Program-made: the position numbers and the translations under genes
Notes under the pieces: generated by a model
Seen by the model: the letters and a program-made list of their open reading frames with translations, nothing else
What the model was told of the DNA's origin: nothing
Databases searched by the model: none
Shown here: positions 49,133 through 59,038 of the stretch, one piece after another
Layout: each line of letters opens with the position of its first letter
How positions within the stretch are numbered: position 1 is the first letter of the stretch
Assembly (NCBI RefSeq): GCF_019175385.1
Contig: NC_083340.1
Location: 21,588,336 to 21,652,335, forward strand
Direction: 5' to 3'
DNA length: 64,000 nt
DNA from: Lycium barbarum
Lineage: Eukaryota; Streptophyta; Magnoliopsida; Solanales; Solanaceae

Positions 49133-49310
49133 CTAATACTTTATTTAATTGATAAAGAGTATTTGGTGTGCAAGTATCCATAAGATCTACGCCAACATTA
49201 TTATCAAAATTTTCTTTCTGTTTAGAAAAGTACTACATTTGATTCGTCTACTATAGATCTCCTAAGAATAAAAACCCAATGATGTAAAATTAAAATTGGT
49301 AAAAACTTAC
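49040..49310 (+). promoter_or_regulatory. Second PPO promoter block, fused to the PPO2 coding end
   Basis: CTATGCATTCATTTCCAACA, CTCCATGTCCAAAGGGGGAA, CCTGACTAATAC, TTTCTGTTTAGAAAAGTAC and GATCTCCTAAGAATAAAAAC line up with 54603-54840 and with 47245-47440. This is probably the distal promoter of PPO3 before the large inverted repeat separated it from the proximal part. Its first ~95 bp are translated as the PPO2 tail. Confidence 0.8.
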
Positions 49311-49401
49311 CCCACACCAGACCAATAAATAAATGACACTTGTCACTTATTTTAACTTCAATTTTTAGTACTTAACTATAGTTAACTATCATGTGTTTTG
49401 C

Positions 49402-50638
49402 GAATCCGCGACTTAAGTAGTACAAAAAAAAAAAAGTTGAACCAAACTAGTACAAAAAAAAAAAAAGAACATAAGTAGTATTCACGCACGAAATTCGTGC
49501 GTGAAAGGACCAAACTGCAAAAACGCAGTTTTGGCTTTTCACGCACAAATTTTGTGCGTGAATGGTGTCATAAAAAAAAAAAAGAATGGGCTCATCCAAA
49601 AAAAAAAAAAAAAGGACAAGCTTTCACGCACAAATTATGTGCGTCAATGGTGTTGCTTTTTTTTTTTTTTTTTTTTTTTTTTGCGTTACCTTTCCAATCA
49701 CGTTTTTTTTCATACTTTGGGCAAAGATTAGTCATGTTTTAAAATCCCAAAATATCAATATTTTATATAAAACTTAATATATTTTTTTGCGTACAATAAT
49801 GTCGGCTCATTACATCAAGTCCACCTAAATGTTTGGATCGTCGTTTTAGGGGTTCTAAAGTGCCCCGAAGCAAGTTTTGAAACTTGTAATATTTATAGGG
49901 TTTTGATTTAAGTGTTTTATTATATTTGAATGTACAAATTTAAATATTTGATTTAATAATAATTCATCCAATACGAGAGGTCTATACTAATTAAAAAATA
50001 ATTCATTCCATTTAATTACAATACTAATTCAAAGCAATACAAATATTAATTAGTATACTAAATTAGTATAGACCTCTCGTATTGGATGAATTATTATTAA
50101 ATCAAATATTTAAATTTGTACATTCAAATATAATAAAACACTTAAATCAAAACCCTATAAATATTACAAGTTTCAAAACTTGCTTCGGGGCACTTTAGAA
50201 CCCCTAAAACGACGATCCAAACATTTAGGTGGACTTGATGTAATGAGCCGACATTATTGTACGCAAAAAAAGATATTAAATTTTATATAAAATATTGATA
50301 TTTTGGAATTTTAAAACATGACTAATCTTTGCCCAAAGTATGGAAAAAAACGTGATTGGAAAGGTAATGAAAAAAAAAAAAAAAAAAAAAAAGCAACACC
50401 ATTGACGCGCATAATTTGTGCGTGAAAGCTTGTCCTTTGTTTTTTTGGATGAGCCCATTCTTCTTTTTTTTGATGACACCATTCACGCACAAAATTTGTG
50501 CGTGAAAGGCCAAAACTGTGTTTTTGCAGTTTGGTCCTTTCACGCACGAATTTCGTGCGTGAATACTATTTATGTTTTTTTTTTTTTTTATACTAATTTG
50601 GTTCAATTTTTTTTTTTTACTACTTAAGTCGCGGATTC
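49402..50638. mobile_element. Giant inverted-repeat element (Mutator-like?), 1.24 kb
   Basis: The whole element is a near-perfect palindrome: GAATCCGCGACTTAAGTAGT at the left, ACTACTTAAGTCGCGGATTC at the right, arms of ~600 bp, and a small loop around 50010-50045. The flanks TGTGTTTTGC (49392-49401) and TGTATTTTGC (50639-50648) form a 9/10 direct repeat. A 9-11-bp target duplication with long inverted repeats is the signature of Mutator-like elements. Each arm carries three 25-bp palindromes of the form TTCACGCAC...GTGCGTGAA. No transposase. It lies between the duplicated promoter block and PPO3. Confidence 0.85.
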
Positions 50639-51329
50639 TGTATTTTGCACATGATCTTAATGTAAAAAGTACCTAATATTTTGCTGTTCTCACTTGTCCT
50701 CTTAGCGGTAAAGTCAATTAAGTCGATCAGTGCCTCACTGGTGTCTTCTTGTCCTTTTAATGCCACTAATAACATCTCAAAATCAAAGGTCATCACTAGT
50801 CATTTCTTTTTTCCTCTTCACAGGCCATTGCGATATAAATTTTTTCCTTCTGATGTAATTATCAGTAGCATAATAAACATTTTTAACCCTAACCAAAAAA
50901 ATACACTTATCTCTATATATCCTCAGTACACATCAAAAGATTAACACATACAAAAAATCTTCACAAAATTGTACTTGACATTTTCGTCATGCAAGATTTT
51001 CTATTCAAAATGAACTAGATATACTCATTAGTTTTATAATTCTTTCTAGCACATCTTATAAGCTCTTAATCAGAACTTTCAATCACGCGGTAATTTTGAA
51101 ATTATGCCTTTTGATTTCTAATGGGCGAATGAAAGAATGAGGAAATATTTTCAAATTACAAGAACTAAAAGAGGGACAATGTTGATAGTAACCCTAAGCT
51201 TTCTGACATTACAGTATTATGGTTTTAGTTTCTTTTTAAATTATCTATTTATTAAAAGTAGAATTCCTAATAGATTTGAGTTAGTCAACTATAGTTAATT
51301 TAACTAAATTAGGTGTAAACACCCGATTC
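50639..51329. other. PPO3 far upstream region, no gene seen
   Basis: No counterpart in the other PPO promoters was recognised. AACCCTAA near 50885 is a telo-box-like word and CTATATATCC near 50914 is TATA-like, but no gene follows. Confidence 0.45.
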
Positions 51330-51523
51330 TTTTTAAATTTTTACCATTAAGATTTTCCCCCAACTTATTATCCTTAAATCTCCCACCTACCACGTGCCGA
51401 ATTTATTTTGGAGTGCAGGTAGGTGAGCCTCTCAACTTGCTCCATGTGGGTATATTTTATTGGGTGCTAACATACTATATAAGGCAAGGTGGAACACTAA
51501 GAATCTTCAGCCAAAACATAGCT
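51330..51523 (+). promoter_or_regulatory. PPO3 proximal promoter with intact TATA box and G-box
   Basis: TATATAAG at 51476-51483 lies ~45 bp before the start codon. CACGTG at 51391-51396 lies in CCCACCTACCACGTGCCGAA. The paralogous blocks have CCGCATCC (PPO2) and CTACGTTCC (orphan at 54.9 kb), so only this copy keeps a perfect G-box. AGGTAGGTGAGCCTC is shared by all three. Confidence 0.75.
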
Positions 51524-53309
51524 ATGGCAAGTGTGTGCAATAGTACAACCCTCAACACTCCCTTTACTTCATCCACAAAGTCATCTTCTTTAGCTTCCAC
51601 TCCTAAGCCCTCTCAACTTTTTCTGCATGGGAAACGTAACCGAACCTTCAAAGTGTCATGCAAGGTCTCAAACAATGACCAAAACCAAAACGTTGAAACA
51701 AATTCAGTCGATAGGAGAAATGTGCTTCTTGGTTTAGGAGGTCTCTATGGTGTTGCTAATGCAGTGCCATTGGCATCAGCTGCTCCTGTACCAGCCCCTG
51801 ATCTCAAATCTTGTAGTAAAGCCGAGATAAATCCTGGTGGTCCAGAAGTACCCTATCTTTGTTGCCCTCCTAAGCCAGATGATTTGGACAAAGTTCCATA
51901 TTACAAGTTCCCTTCAATGACCAAGCTCCGTATCCGACCGCCTGCTCATGCTGCAGATGAGGAGTATATTGCCAAGTACAAACTGGCCACTAGCCGAATG
52001 AGGGAACTTGACACAAACCCTAATGACCCTCGTGGGTTCAAGCAACAAGCACAATATCCATTGTGCTTATTGCAACGGTGCTTACATGATTGATGGCAAA
52101 AAGTTACAAGTTCATGAATCATGGCTTTTCTTCCCATTCCATAGGTGGTACTTGTACTTCTATGAGAGAATCTTGGGATCCCTTATCGATGATCCAACTT
52201 TTGGTTTGCCATATTGGAACTGGGACCATCCAAAGGGCATGCGTTTGCCTCCCATGTTCGATGTTCCAGGCTCTTCCCTTTACGACGAAAGGCGTAACCC
52301 ACACGTCCGTAACGGAACCATAATCGATCTTGGTTCTTTCGGCGAGGAAACCAAAACCACTCAACTCCAGACGATGACGAATAACTTAACTCATATGTAT
52401 CGTCAAATGATAACTAATTCTCCATGCCCGATGCTCTTCTTCGGTGCGCGTTACGTTAAGGGAACTGATCCCAACCCAGGTCAGGGAACAATTGAAAATA
52501 TCCCTCATACTCCTGTCCACATTTGGACTGGTACAGTGCGAGGTTCAGATTTGGGTAATGGCGTCAAGTCAAACGGTGAGAATATGGGTAATTTCTACTC
52601 AGCTGGTTTGGACCCGGTTTTCTATTGCCACCATGGCAATGTGGATCGGATGTGGAATGAATGGAAACAAACAGGAGGAAAAAGAAGGGATCTCACAGAC
52701 AAAGATTGGTTGAATTCAGAGTTCTTTTTCTACGACGAAAACCAAAACCCATGGCGTGTGAGAGTCCGAGACTGTTTGGACACTAAAAAGATGGGATACG
52801 ATTACGCACCAATGCCCACCCCGTGGCGTAACTTTAAGCCAGTAAGAAAGACCACAACAGGGAAAGTGAATACAGGTTCACTTCCACCAACCAGCAAGGC
52901 ATTCCCAGTCGCTAAGCTTGACAAAGCCATTTCCTTTTCCATCAATAGGCCGGCTTCGTCAAGGACTCAAAAGGAGAAAAATGAACAAGAGGAGATGCTA
53001 ACATTCAATGGTGTTAAGTATGATGATAGGGAATATATAAGGTTTGATGTGTTCCTCAACGCAGACAAGACTGTGAATGCGAATGAGCTTGACAAGGTTG
53101 AGTTTGCAGGGAGCTACACCAGCTTGCCACACGTTCACGCAAATCATGATTCCTCTTCCGAGGGTGTTCCTTTCCAGCTGGCAATCACTGAACTGTTGGA
53201 GGACATTGGCTTGGAAGATGAAGATACTATTGCGGTAACTGTGGTTCCAAAGGCAGGTGGCGAAACCATCTCCATTCAAGGTGCGGAGATCAAGCTTGTG
53301 GGTTGTTAA
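51524..53309 (+). pseudogene. PPO: Polyphenol oxidase, complete but for a single-base frameshift
   Basis: From Met at 51524 ([10 protein letters not shown]) frame 1 runs 189 codons through the transit peptide, twin-arginine signal ([14 protein letters not shown]) and the [17 protein letters not shown] region. An extra base at about 52051 (CAACAAGCACAATATCC here, CAACAAGCCAATATCC in PPO2) shifts the frame just before the CuA site. From there to 53309 the other frame keeps every expected element: [71 protein letters not shown]. Ignoring the extra base the protein would be ~594 residues, the family length. As written it yields a 189-residue protein with no copper site. Because promoter, UTR and all else look healthy, a sequencing error or a very young mutation are both possible. 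Confidence 0.92.
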
Positions 53310-53492
53310 GTCCTTGTTTGGGAGCTAATTAGTAGCTATTGAATCTGCTGAGATTACACTTGAAGCTTGTTGATCTATGATGGTCTCTGCAAGTTTCCTT
53401 ATTGTGTTTTTTTAATGGTCTCGATTTGCATTTCTATGTTACTTTTCATGTTGAAATCAGCTTGATGCTGGATTTCCTTCTTGTTATTTATG

Positions 53493-53498
53493 AATAAA
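53493..53498 (+). terminator. Poly(A) signal of PPO3
   Basis: AATAAA, 184 bp after the stop codon, within TTTATGAATAAATCAG. A CT repeat and an AT repeat follow at 53525-53555. Confidence 0.55.
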
Positions 53499-53610
53499 TC
53501 AGTACCATACTGGTGTTACAATTATCTCTCTCTCTCTCTCTATATATATATATTATTCCATCTTTATAAGATAAAGGTAGCTTCGATTATATGATAACTC
53601 AAATTCCTTG

Positions 53611-53788
53611 CAGAGGCGGACCCAGGATTTTGAGTTCGGGGGTGCTGGACTCAGGAATTTTGAGTTCGGGGTGCTCTATTAACTATTTATATCTGTTTCC
53701 TTTATATATTTTCTATACAATTATACACTCCGTGATTAAGTTTAATGGGTGCCGAAGCACCCAAACTTTACACATGGGTCCGCCCCTG
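53611..53788. mobile_element. Short TIR element (hAT-like MITE)
   Basis: The left end CAGAGGCGGACCCAGGATTT and right end GGGTCCGCCCCTG are inverted. The flanking CCTTG (53606-53610 and 53789-53793) is repeated; hAT elements normally give 8 bp, so the match is partial. The paralogous flank near 40938 (GTCCTGCAATGGC) lacks the insertion. A GTTCGGGGGTGCT/GTTCGGGGTGCT duplication lies inside. Confidence 0.7.
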
Positions 53789-53793
53789 CCTTG

Positions 53794-54602
53794 CAGTATA
53801 ATTACTCTAGGATTGTAGTAATAACATGAACTTGTTAATATCCTTTTATAGGTGCTAAAACTAATAGGAAGAACGGAAATTCCTTAAAAGTGTGAGTCAC
53901 ATTCTTTTGAGTGAAAAAAACAATTGCAATCTTGAAAATGATAACGAAGAAAGATTTCTGAAGGGGAAACCACAGTTATATATCGGATCCTCATGACTAA
54001 GACTTTTTCTTTAGGGTATTAAAAAACGTGTGGGGTAATGGATGATTTGGGTAATAAAGGAGCAGTTGATAGAGTTTATGATTTTAATTAAAAATGTGTA
54101 TGCACGGCGGTTGTGGGGTTATGGCTAACCTTTACCCCCCTTTTTTAAAAAAAAACAAAATTGATACTCTAGGATATATTCGGTAGTGATTGTATTATTA
54201 GAAAAATTAATTTGATATTCTAGGATAACCCTCAAGTTGCTTTATAAAAGTACCAATGTTGACTTGTTTCGATCTATAGAATCGATTTGGCAAGCAGCCA
54301 GCTACCCTTATACAAGAGATGTTATTGGATACTCGTTTGCTGCAAAGTTACAATTACTATTACACAAGAAGCAAAAGAATTAGGGATTGCAGTGTATTGT
54401 TATGAGGTACTAATCGGGTATATTGGATTTGTGAAAAACTACACGATCAATTAGATCTTGACACTATATAGATGAATGTCGTCGGCGTGTTTATTTCTTT
54501 ATATTTTAATTTTTTTTAGTGAAATCTCTGGCTATTATGAGAATCCAAAAATACTTCAATTATCTGTCTATGTTTTTTTTTTTCAAAAAAAAAAAAAAAA
54601 AA
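53794..54602. repeat. PPO3 3' flank, duplicated at 40951-41696
   Basis: AATTACTCTAGGATTGTAGT, GAACTTGTTAATATCCTTTT, TAGGAAGAACGGAAATTCC and ACATTCTTTTGAGTGAAAA follow in the same order as in the upstream copy. No gene. A mixed poly-T/poly-A stretch closes it at about 54572-54606. Confidence 0.7.
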
Positions 54603-54946
54603 AAAAACTGTCTATGCTTTCATTTCCAGTAATCTTAACAGGTACAACGAAGCTCTCCATGTACAAGGGGGCAACCACATGGACATCCTGACTAACACTA
54701 TTTTCTTTAGACTTCATCGATGAAGAATATTGGCGTGCAAATAGCCAAAAGATCTACACCAATGTTATTACCAAAACTATCATTCTGTTTAGACAAGTAC
54801 CATTTGATTCGTCTAATATTAGATCTCCTAAGAATAAAAACTCAATGATATACTATTAAAAATTCCCTCCACTTACTATCCTTAATCTCCCACCGACTAC
54901 GTTCCGAATATATTTTGGAGCGTGGTGGTAGGTGAGCCTCTTAACT
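54603..54946 (+). promoter_or_regulatory. Orphan PPO promoter
   Basis: The block is paralogous to the PPO2 and PPO3 upstream regions: CTCTCCATGTACAAGGGGGC, CCTGACTAACAC, GATCTCCTAAGAATAAAAAC, TCCCACCGACTACGTTCC, ATATTTTGGAGCGTGGTGG, AGGTGAGCCTCTTAACTT. It breaks off where PPO3 continues toward its TATA box, and no PPO coding sequence follows. It holds the uninterrupted version (TAACAGGTACAACGAAGC) of the site hit by LTR copy 2. Confidence 0.8.
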
Positions 54947-54964
54947 TACTGGTGTTACAATTAT
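54947..54964 (+). other. Deletion junction: promoter joined to PPO 3' UTR
   Basis: TACTGGTGTTACAATTAT directly after the orphan promoter is identical, over 18 bp, to 53508-53525 in the PPO3 3' UTR, and both are followed by CT-rich sequence. The simplest reading is that a whole PPO coding region was deleted here. Confidence 0.75.
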
Positions 54965-55845
54965 GTTACTCTCTCTCCATTTTCTTCCAACTTAAGGTGG
55001 ATGTAGCCTTTTGATACCGGTTTCATCTGAACTCAATATTTTTTACGTGAAACATAAATTTATGTGTAAAAATTAATAAAAATTACAACAAATAGTAGAA
55101 TGAATCTATAATTTTAATTATATAATGAATTCAATGGTAAGAGCCTTAAGAATTTAAACCATATAGCTTAAAATCCTAGACTTGCCTCTCAATTTAAATA
55201 GGAAAAGTAAAAAGGTAAACCATGAGATTTAATTGCCAGAGTTAAAAAATTTACAAGTTGGAGGCTCCTGCTTGCACTCAGTGGCGGAGCTAGTAAGAGC
55301 TAAAGGCGTTCGAATTACACTTTATATATAATGTGAAAATTATTTTTTATGTATCTATAGTTGACATTAAACCCCTTGGCTTCTTCTTTTGTCAGCTTCT
55401 TTATATTTTTGAACCCTCTTTATTTAAATTCTGGTTCCGCCACTACTTGCACTGTACTTGAAAAAATGCGCTTTTTAAATATTAGTAGAAGTTAAAATTA
55501 TGAAGTTTCTAACCATCCTATCAGGCAGCTCAAGCTTTCATTTTTATTTTTCTTTTCAAATATAAGTTTCTAGTGAAAAAACATATCCAGTTTTTCGCTA
55601 AGCTAACATCTTACTCCTAGTTAGTATCCAGGTTCAGATTTGAACTACTCATAGCTAAGTTATAGGGATAATTTTTACATGAGATTCCTGAGCTTTTAAG
55701 CAAATATATAGGGATAAGATTAGGAACAATAATTAACATGTGGATTTAGAAAATAACAGTAACCTTAAACTAATGTAGCTGCTAATGGAACATATATATA
55801 TATATATATATATATATTGAATAATTACTTCACTAGTCGTTAATA
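54965..55845. other. Intergenic DNA 3' of the ghost PPO, with one MITE
   Basis: Degraded 3'-flank-like sequence (TTCCAACTTAAGGTGGATGT compares with 53556-53581), then AT-rich DNA containing the hAT-type MITE at 55279-55445 and an AT microsatellite at 55793-55818. No gene. Confidence 0.5.
55279..55445. mobile_element. hAT-type MITE with 8-bp target duplication
   Basis: CAGTGGCGGAGCTAG at the left and CTGGTTCCGCCACTA at the right are inverted termini. CTTGCACT occurs exactly on both sides (55271-55278 and 55446-55453). An 8-bp duplication identifies the hAT superfamily. 167 bp, non-coding. Confidence 0.88.
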
Positions 55846-57563
55846 GAATCCGCGACTTTTGTAGTACCAAAAAAAAAAAGTTGAACCAAACTAATAAAAA
55901 AAAAAAAAAAAACAGAAATAGTATTCACGCACGAAATTCGTGTGTGAAAGGACCAAAGTGCAAAATAGCAATTTGACCATTTCGTGCGTGAAAGGACCAA
56001 AGTGCAAAATAGCAATTTGACCCTTTCACGCACGAATTTCGTGCGTGAATGAGTCCTCATCATTATTCCATGAAGAATTGAAAGTAAAGAATTGAAAGTA
56101 TTGAAAATAAGCAGCAATTGGTTATAAGTAGACAAAATGACAAAAGCTGTTTGATTATGTGACCCCTACTACCCAATGACAATAAAGTAGGTATATTTTG
56201 TTTGTGGACAAGAGATTAGTTTAGAGTCCGGAGCCTAAAGAGTATAAAAATACACGATATAAATTAAAAGGGGTAGCCAAAAATTTACAGACCAAAACGG
56301 GTATAACGTGGAGCAGTCCACGTTATAGCCCAATTTTTTTTTTCCATTGTCAGAGAATGATCACTGAAAAATTAAAAAACAAATTAAAAGGTATAACGTG
56401 GACTGATCCACGTTATACAAATAATTTTGTATAACGTGGATCAGTCCACATTTTACAAATATATATATATATTGTAAATTGTGGGCTGTCCAACAATCTG
56501 AGATAATATTTATCGGAACTAGTACCAAAAAAAAAATTTGGTCAACTTTATTTTTTGAAACACTTAGTGTTTTTTTCCATACTTTGACCAATCATTAGTC
56601 ATGTCTCAAGACTCCAAAACGTCAATATTTTATATAGAACATGATATTTTTTCTGCGTACAATAATGTAGGCTCAATACATCAAGGATAAGTATTCGTTC
56701 GGATCGTCATTTTAGGTGTTAAAAAGGTGCCCGAAGTAAGTTTTGTTTGAAAACGGGCACCTTTTCAACACCTAAAATGATGATCTGAACGAATACGTAT
56801 CTTTGATGTATTGAGCCTACATTATTGTACGCAGAAAAAAATATCATGCTCTATATAAAATATTGACGTTTTGGAGTCTTGAGACACGACTAATCATTGG
56901 TCAAAGTATGGAAAAAAACACTAAGTGTTTCAAAAAATAAAGTTGGCCAATTTTTTTTTTTTGGTACTGGTTCCGATAAATATTATCTCAGACTGTTGGA
57001 CAGCCCACAATTTACAATATATATATATATATATATATATATTTGTAAAATGTGGACTGATCCACGTTATACAAAATTATTTGTATGACGTGGATCAGTC
57101 CACGTTATACCTTTTATTATTTTTTTTAATTTTTTAGTGATCATTCTCTGACAGTGGAAAAAAAATGTGGGGTATAACGTGGACTGCTCCACGTTATATC
57201 CGTTTTGGTTTGTAAATTTTTGGTTACCCCTTTTAATTTATACCGTATATTTTTATACTCTTTAGGCTCCGGACTCTGAACTAATCTCTTGTCCACAAAC
57301 AAAATATAGCTACTTTATTGTCATTGGGCAGTAGGGGTCACATAATCAAAAAGTTTTTGTCATTTTGTCTACTTATAACCAATTGCTGCTTATTTTCAAT
57401 ACTTTCAATTCTTTGTAGAATAATGTTGAGGTCTCATTCGTGCGTGAAAGGGTCAAATTGCAATTTTGCACTTTGGTCCTTTCACGCACGAATTTCGTGC
57501 GTGAATACTATTTCTGTTTTTTTTTTTTTTTTGGTATTAGTTTGGTTCTTAACTTTTTTTTTT
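55846..57563. mobile_element. Second giant inverted-repeat element, 1.7 kb
   Basis: It starts GAATCCGCGACTTTTGTAGT like the element at 49402, and the arms meet near 56740 (GGTGCCCGAAGTAAG ... AAACGGGCACC). The right end stops at about 57563 without the matching GTCGCGGATTC, so it is truncated by ~25 bp. It shares the core CATACTTTGACCAATCATTA and GCGTACAATAATGTAGGCTC with the first element. Each arm has ~450 bp extra, holding GTATAACGTGGA...TCCACGTTATAC hairpins (56301-56328, 56391-56418, 56429-56456 and their mirror copies). 25-bp TTCACGCAC palindromes lie at 55924, 56025 and 57481. No transposase. Confidence 0.85.
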
Positions 57564-57983
57564 GGCTTAATACCCAGATGGACCCTTAAACTTGACATGT
57601 TTTGTAAGATAGACATATAAACTTACAAGGTGACCAGATAGACACTTAAACTTACTCAAAGTGTATTTTTCAAGTTTTCCAGTTATTTTGAAAACAAAAA
57701 CTATATTTTTCAAACACTCACAATTTTCATGGCCAAACAAGCCCTAAATATATCACAATTTTTTTTTTTTTAAATGCAAAAATAAGGCAAACCCATATAC
57801 ATGAGACTATAAATGTGCACTTAAACCAATAAATACTCGCTAATCGCAATTTTGCAGCTTTTAATTAACTCAGTTTTTTTTTTACACTTGAATAATTAAA
57901 AAACAATAACTTTAACCAATAAAAATTCTTAAAAAAAAAAATTTCAAATTAAGAAAACTGTAAAGCCGAGAAGAAAATCCTTG
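57564..57983. other. Transposon fragments
   Basis: TAATACCCAGATGGACCCTT and AGACACTTAAACTTACTCAA look like one arm of a foldback family related in style to the 27-kb element. GGCCAAACAAGCCCTAAATA at about 57731 is an end of the GCCTGTTTGGCC MITE family. AT-rich remainder. Confidence 0.45.
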
Positions 57984-58142
57984 GGTACAGATCCAGTGAA
58001 GCAGGCCTTGGAAAAGGTCAAGTTGATTCAAAAGCAATTTCGCACAACATAAAGCATGCAAAAGAGTGACTGAAAGGTTTGTGATTTGACGTTCATGGAT
58101 AGTGAGAAAATACTTCTGAAAGTCTCTCCTACGAAGGGTGAT
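57984..58142 (+). pseudogene. Ty3/gypsy integrase C-terminal fragment
   Basis: One frame reads GTDPVKQALEKVKLIQKQF, then two stops within the next dozen codons, then DLTFMDSEKILLKVSPTKG. Plant gypsy integrases carry VKEALEKV...RQKSYAD...DLEF..GE.VLLKVSP.KG at their C-terminus, so this is a decayed piece. Similarity ends after SPTKG, before the chromodomain-proximal part. Nothing else of pol was recognised nearby. Confidence 0.75.
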
Positions 58143-58911
58143 AACATTCATGGTGACATACTTCCATTAAAGAACTTGGAAGCTAAGGAGATCAAGATAA
58201 GGTTGATGAAGGTGTTTTTAGTGGAAGAAGAGCTCAAGCATGTGCTAAATAATCATGACAAGAAGTAAATTAAGTGTTATACATATTTGGGAAAATTTCG
58301 TGTACTTGTAATATTATAGTGCTATTTACCTATAGTACCATTAAAATCAAATTTACTGGAAATAATGATAGATTGATTATCAAAACTACCAAATAGAATG
58401 AATAGGGGTATGATATAAGTTTATCTTGAATAGAATTCCCTTAATGATACCTTATTTTAAAGGATATGTTGTTACCATTTACCTTCTTTTGCTATTCATA
58501 TCTTCCTCTAGTAACAAATTTTGCTGTCCAATAACGTATTCCCATAAAATTTTATCACTTGCGTTTAATATACAACAAAATGTATTAAAAATACAAAACA
58601 CATCTATAAAACTCTTCTATAAAAAAAATGAACATACATAGGTAGCTGAAAAATTATTAGAAGAAGATTGATGTAATGTACATACAAAAAAAAAATAGAG
58701 TAAAAATACAAAATCAAAGCTAGATATACTGCAATGTGAAAAAATACTTACCCTATTATCAATATATACAACACAAATACATTATAATGGAATAAACATA
58801 CAATAAGAATGTTGTAACTGAAATGGAAAAAATTAAAAATTTAAAACCTTCACGAAATGAAAAAAGACAAATAAAAACCTTGGAGTGTATAGCATAATTA
58901 ACGGGCATTTA
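58143..58911. other. AT-rich intergenic DNA
   Basis: The open frame continuing from the integrase fragment to 58268 (LPLKNLEAKEIKIRLMKVF...) resembles no family I know. The rest is AT-rich without features. Confidence 0.45.
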
Positions 58912-59038
58912 TAGGGATCTAGTAGCTCAGTTGGTTAGCTACCTGAACTTTCACCTTATTAGTGAGGGTTCAAATCCTCACGTTGTTATCCTCTTCCCAT
59001 TTCCCCTTCTCCCACCCCCTATGTAATAATTTAAAAAA
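58912..59038 (+). mobile_element. tRNA-derived SINE with 16-bp target duplication
   Basis: The head GGGATCTAGTAGCTCAGTTG contains a box A-like TAGCTCAGTTGG, and GAGGGTTCAAATCCTCACG contains a box B-like GGTTCAAATCC, as in Pol III promoters. The body ends in a short A-run. AATTAACGGGCATTTA (58896-58911) and AATTAACGAGAATTTA (59039-59054) flank it, 14 of 16 matching. This marks target-primed insertion and rules out an ordinary tRNA gene. Confidence 0.85.

Noticed and set aside
49481..50563. Regularly repeated palindromes that could suggest a CRISPR-like array
   Set aside because: The repeats are mirror copies in the arms of one inverted-repeat transposon, spacers are homopolymer-rich rather than unique, and the window is plant nuclear DNA.
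49497..50606. Cluster of small frames with shared peptides (RTNFVREWC-like)
   Set aside because: They are translations of the mirror-image arms of the giant inverted repeat and contain long poly-Phe/poly-Lys runs from homopolymers.
58143..58268. Small gene continuing from the gypsy integrase fragment
   Set aside because: The frame has no recognisable family, begins within retroelement debris and lacks promoter signals.
58912..58990. Functional tRNA gene
   Set aside because: The tRNA-like head has no proper acceptor-stem pairing and runs into a SINE body with a 16-bp target duplication.
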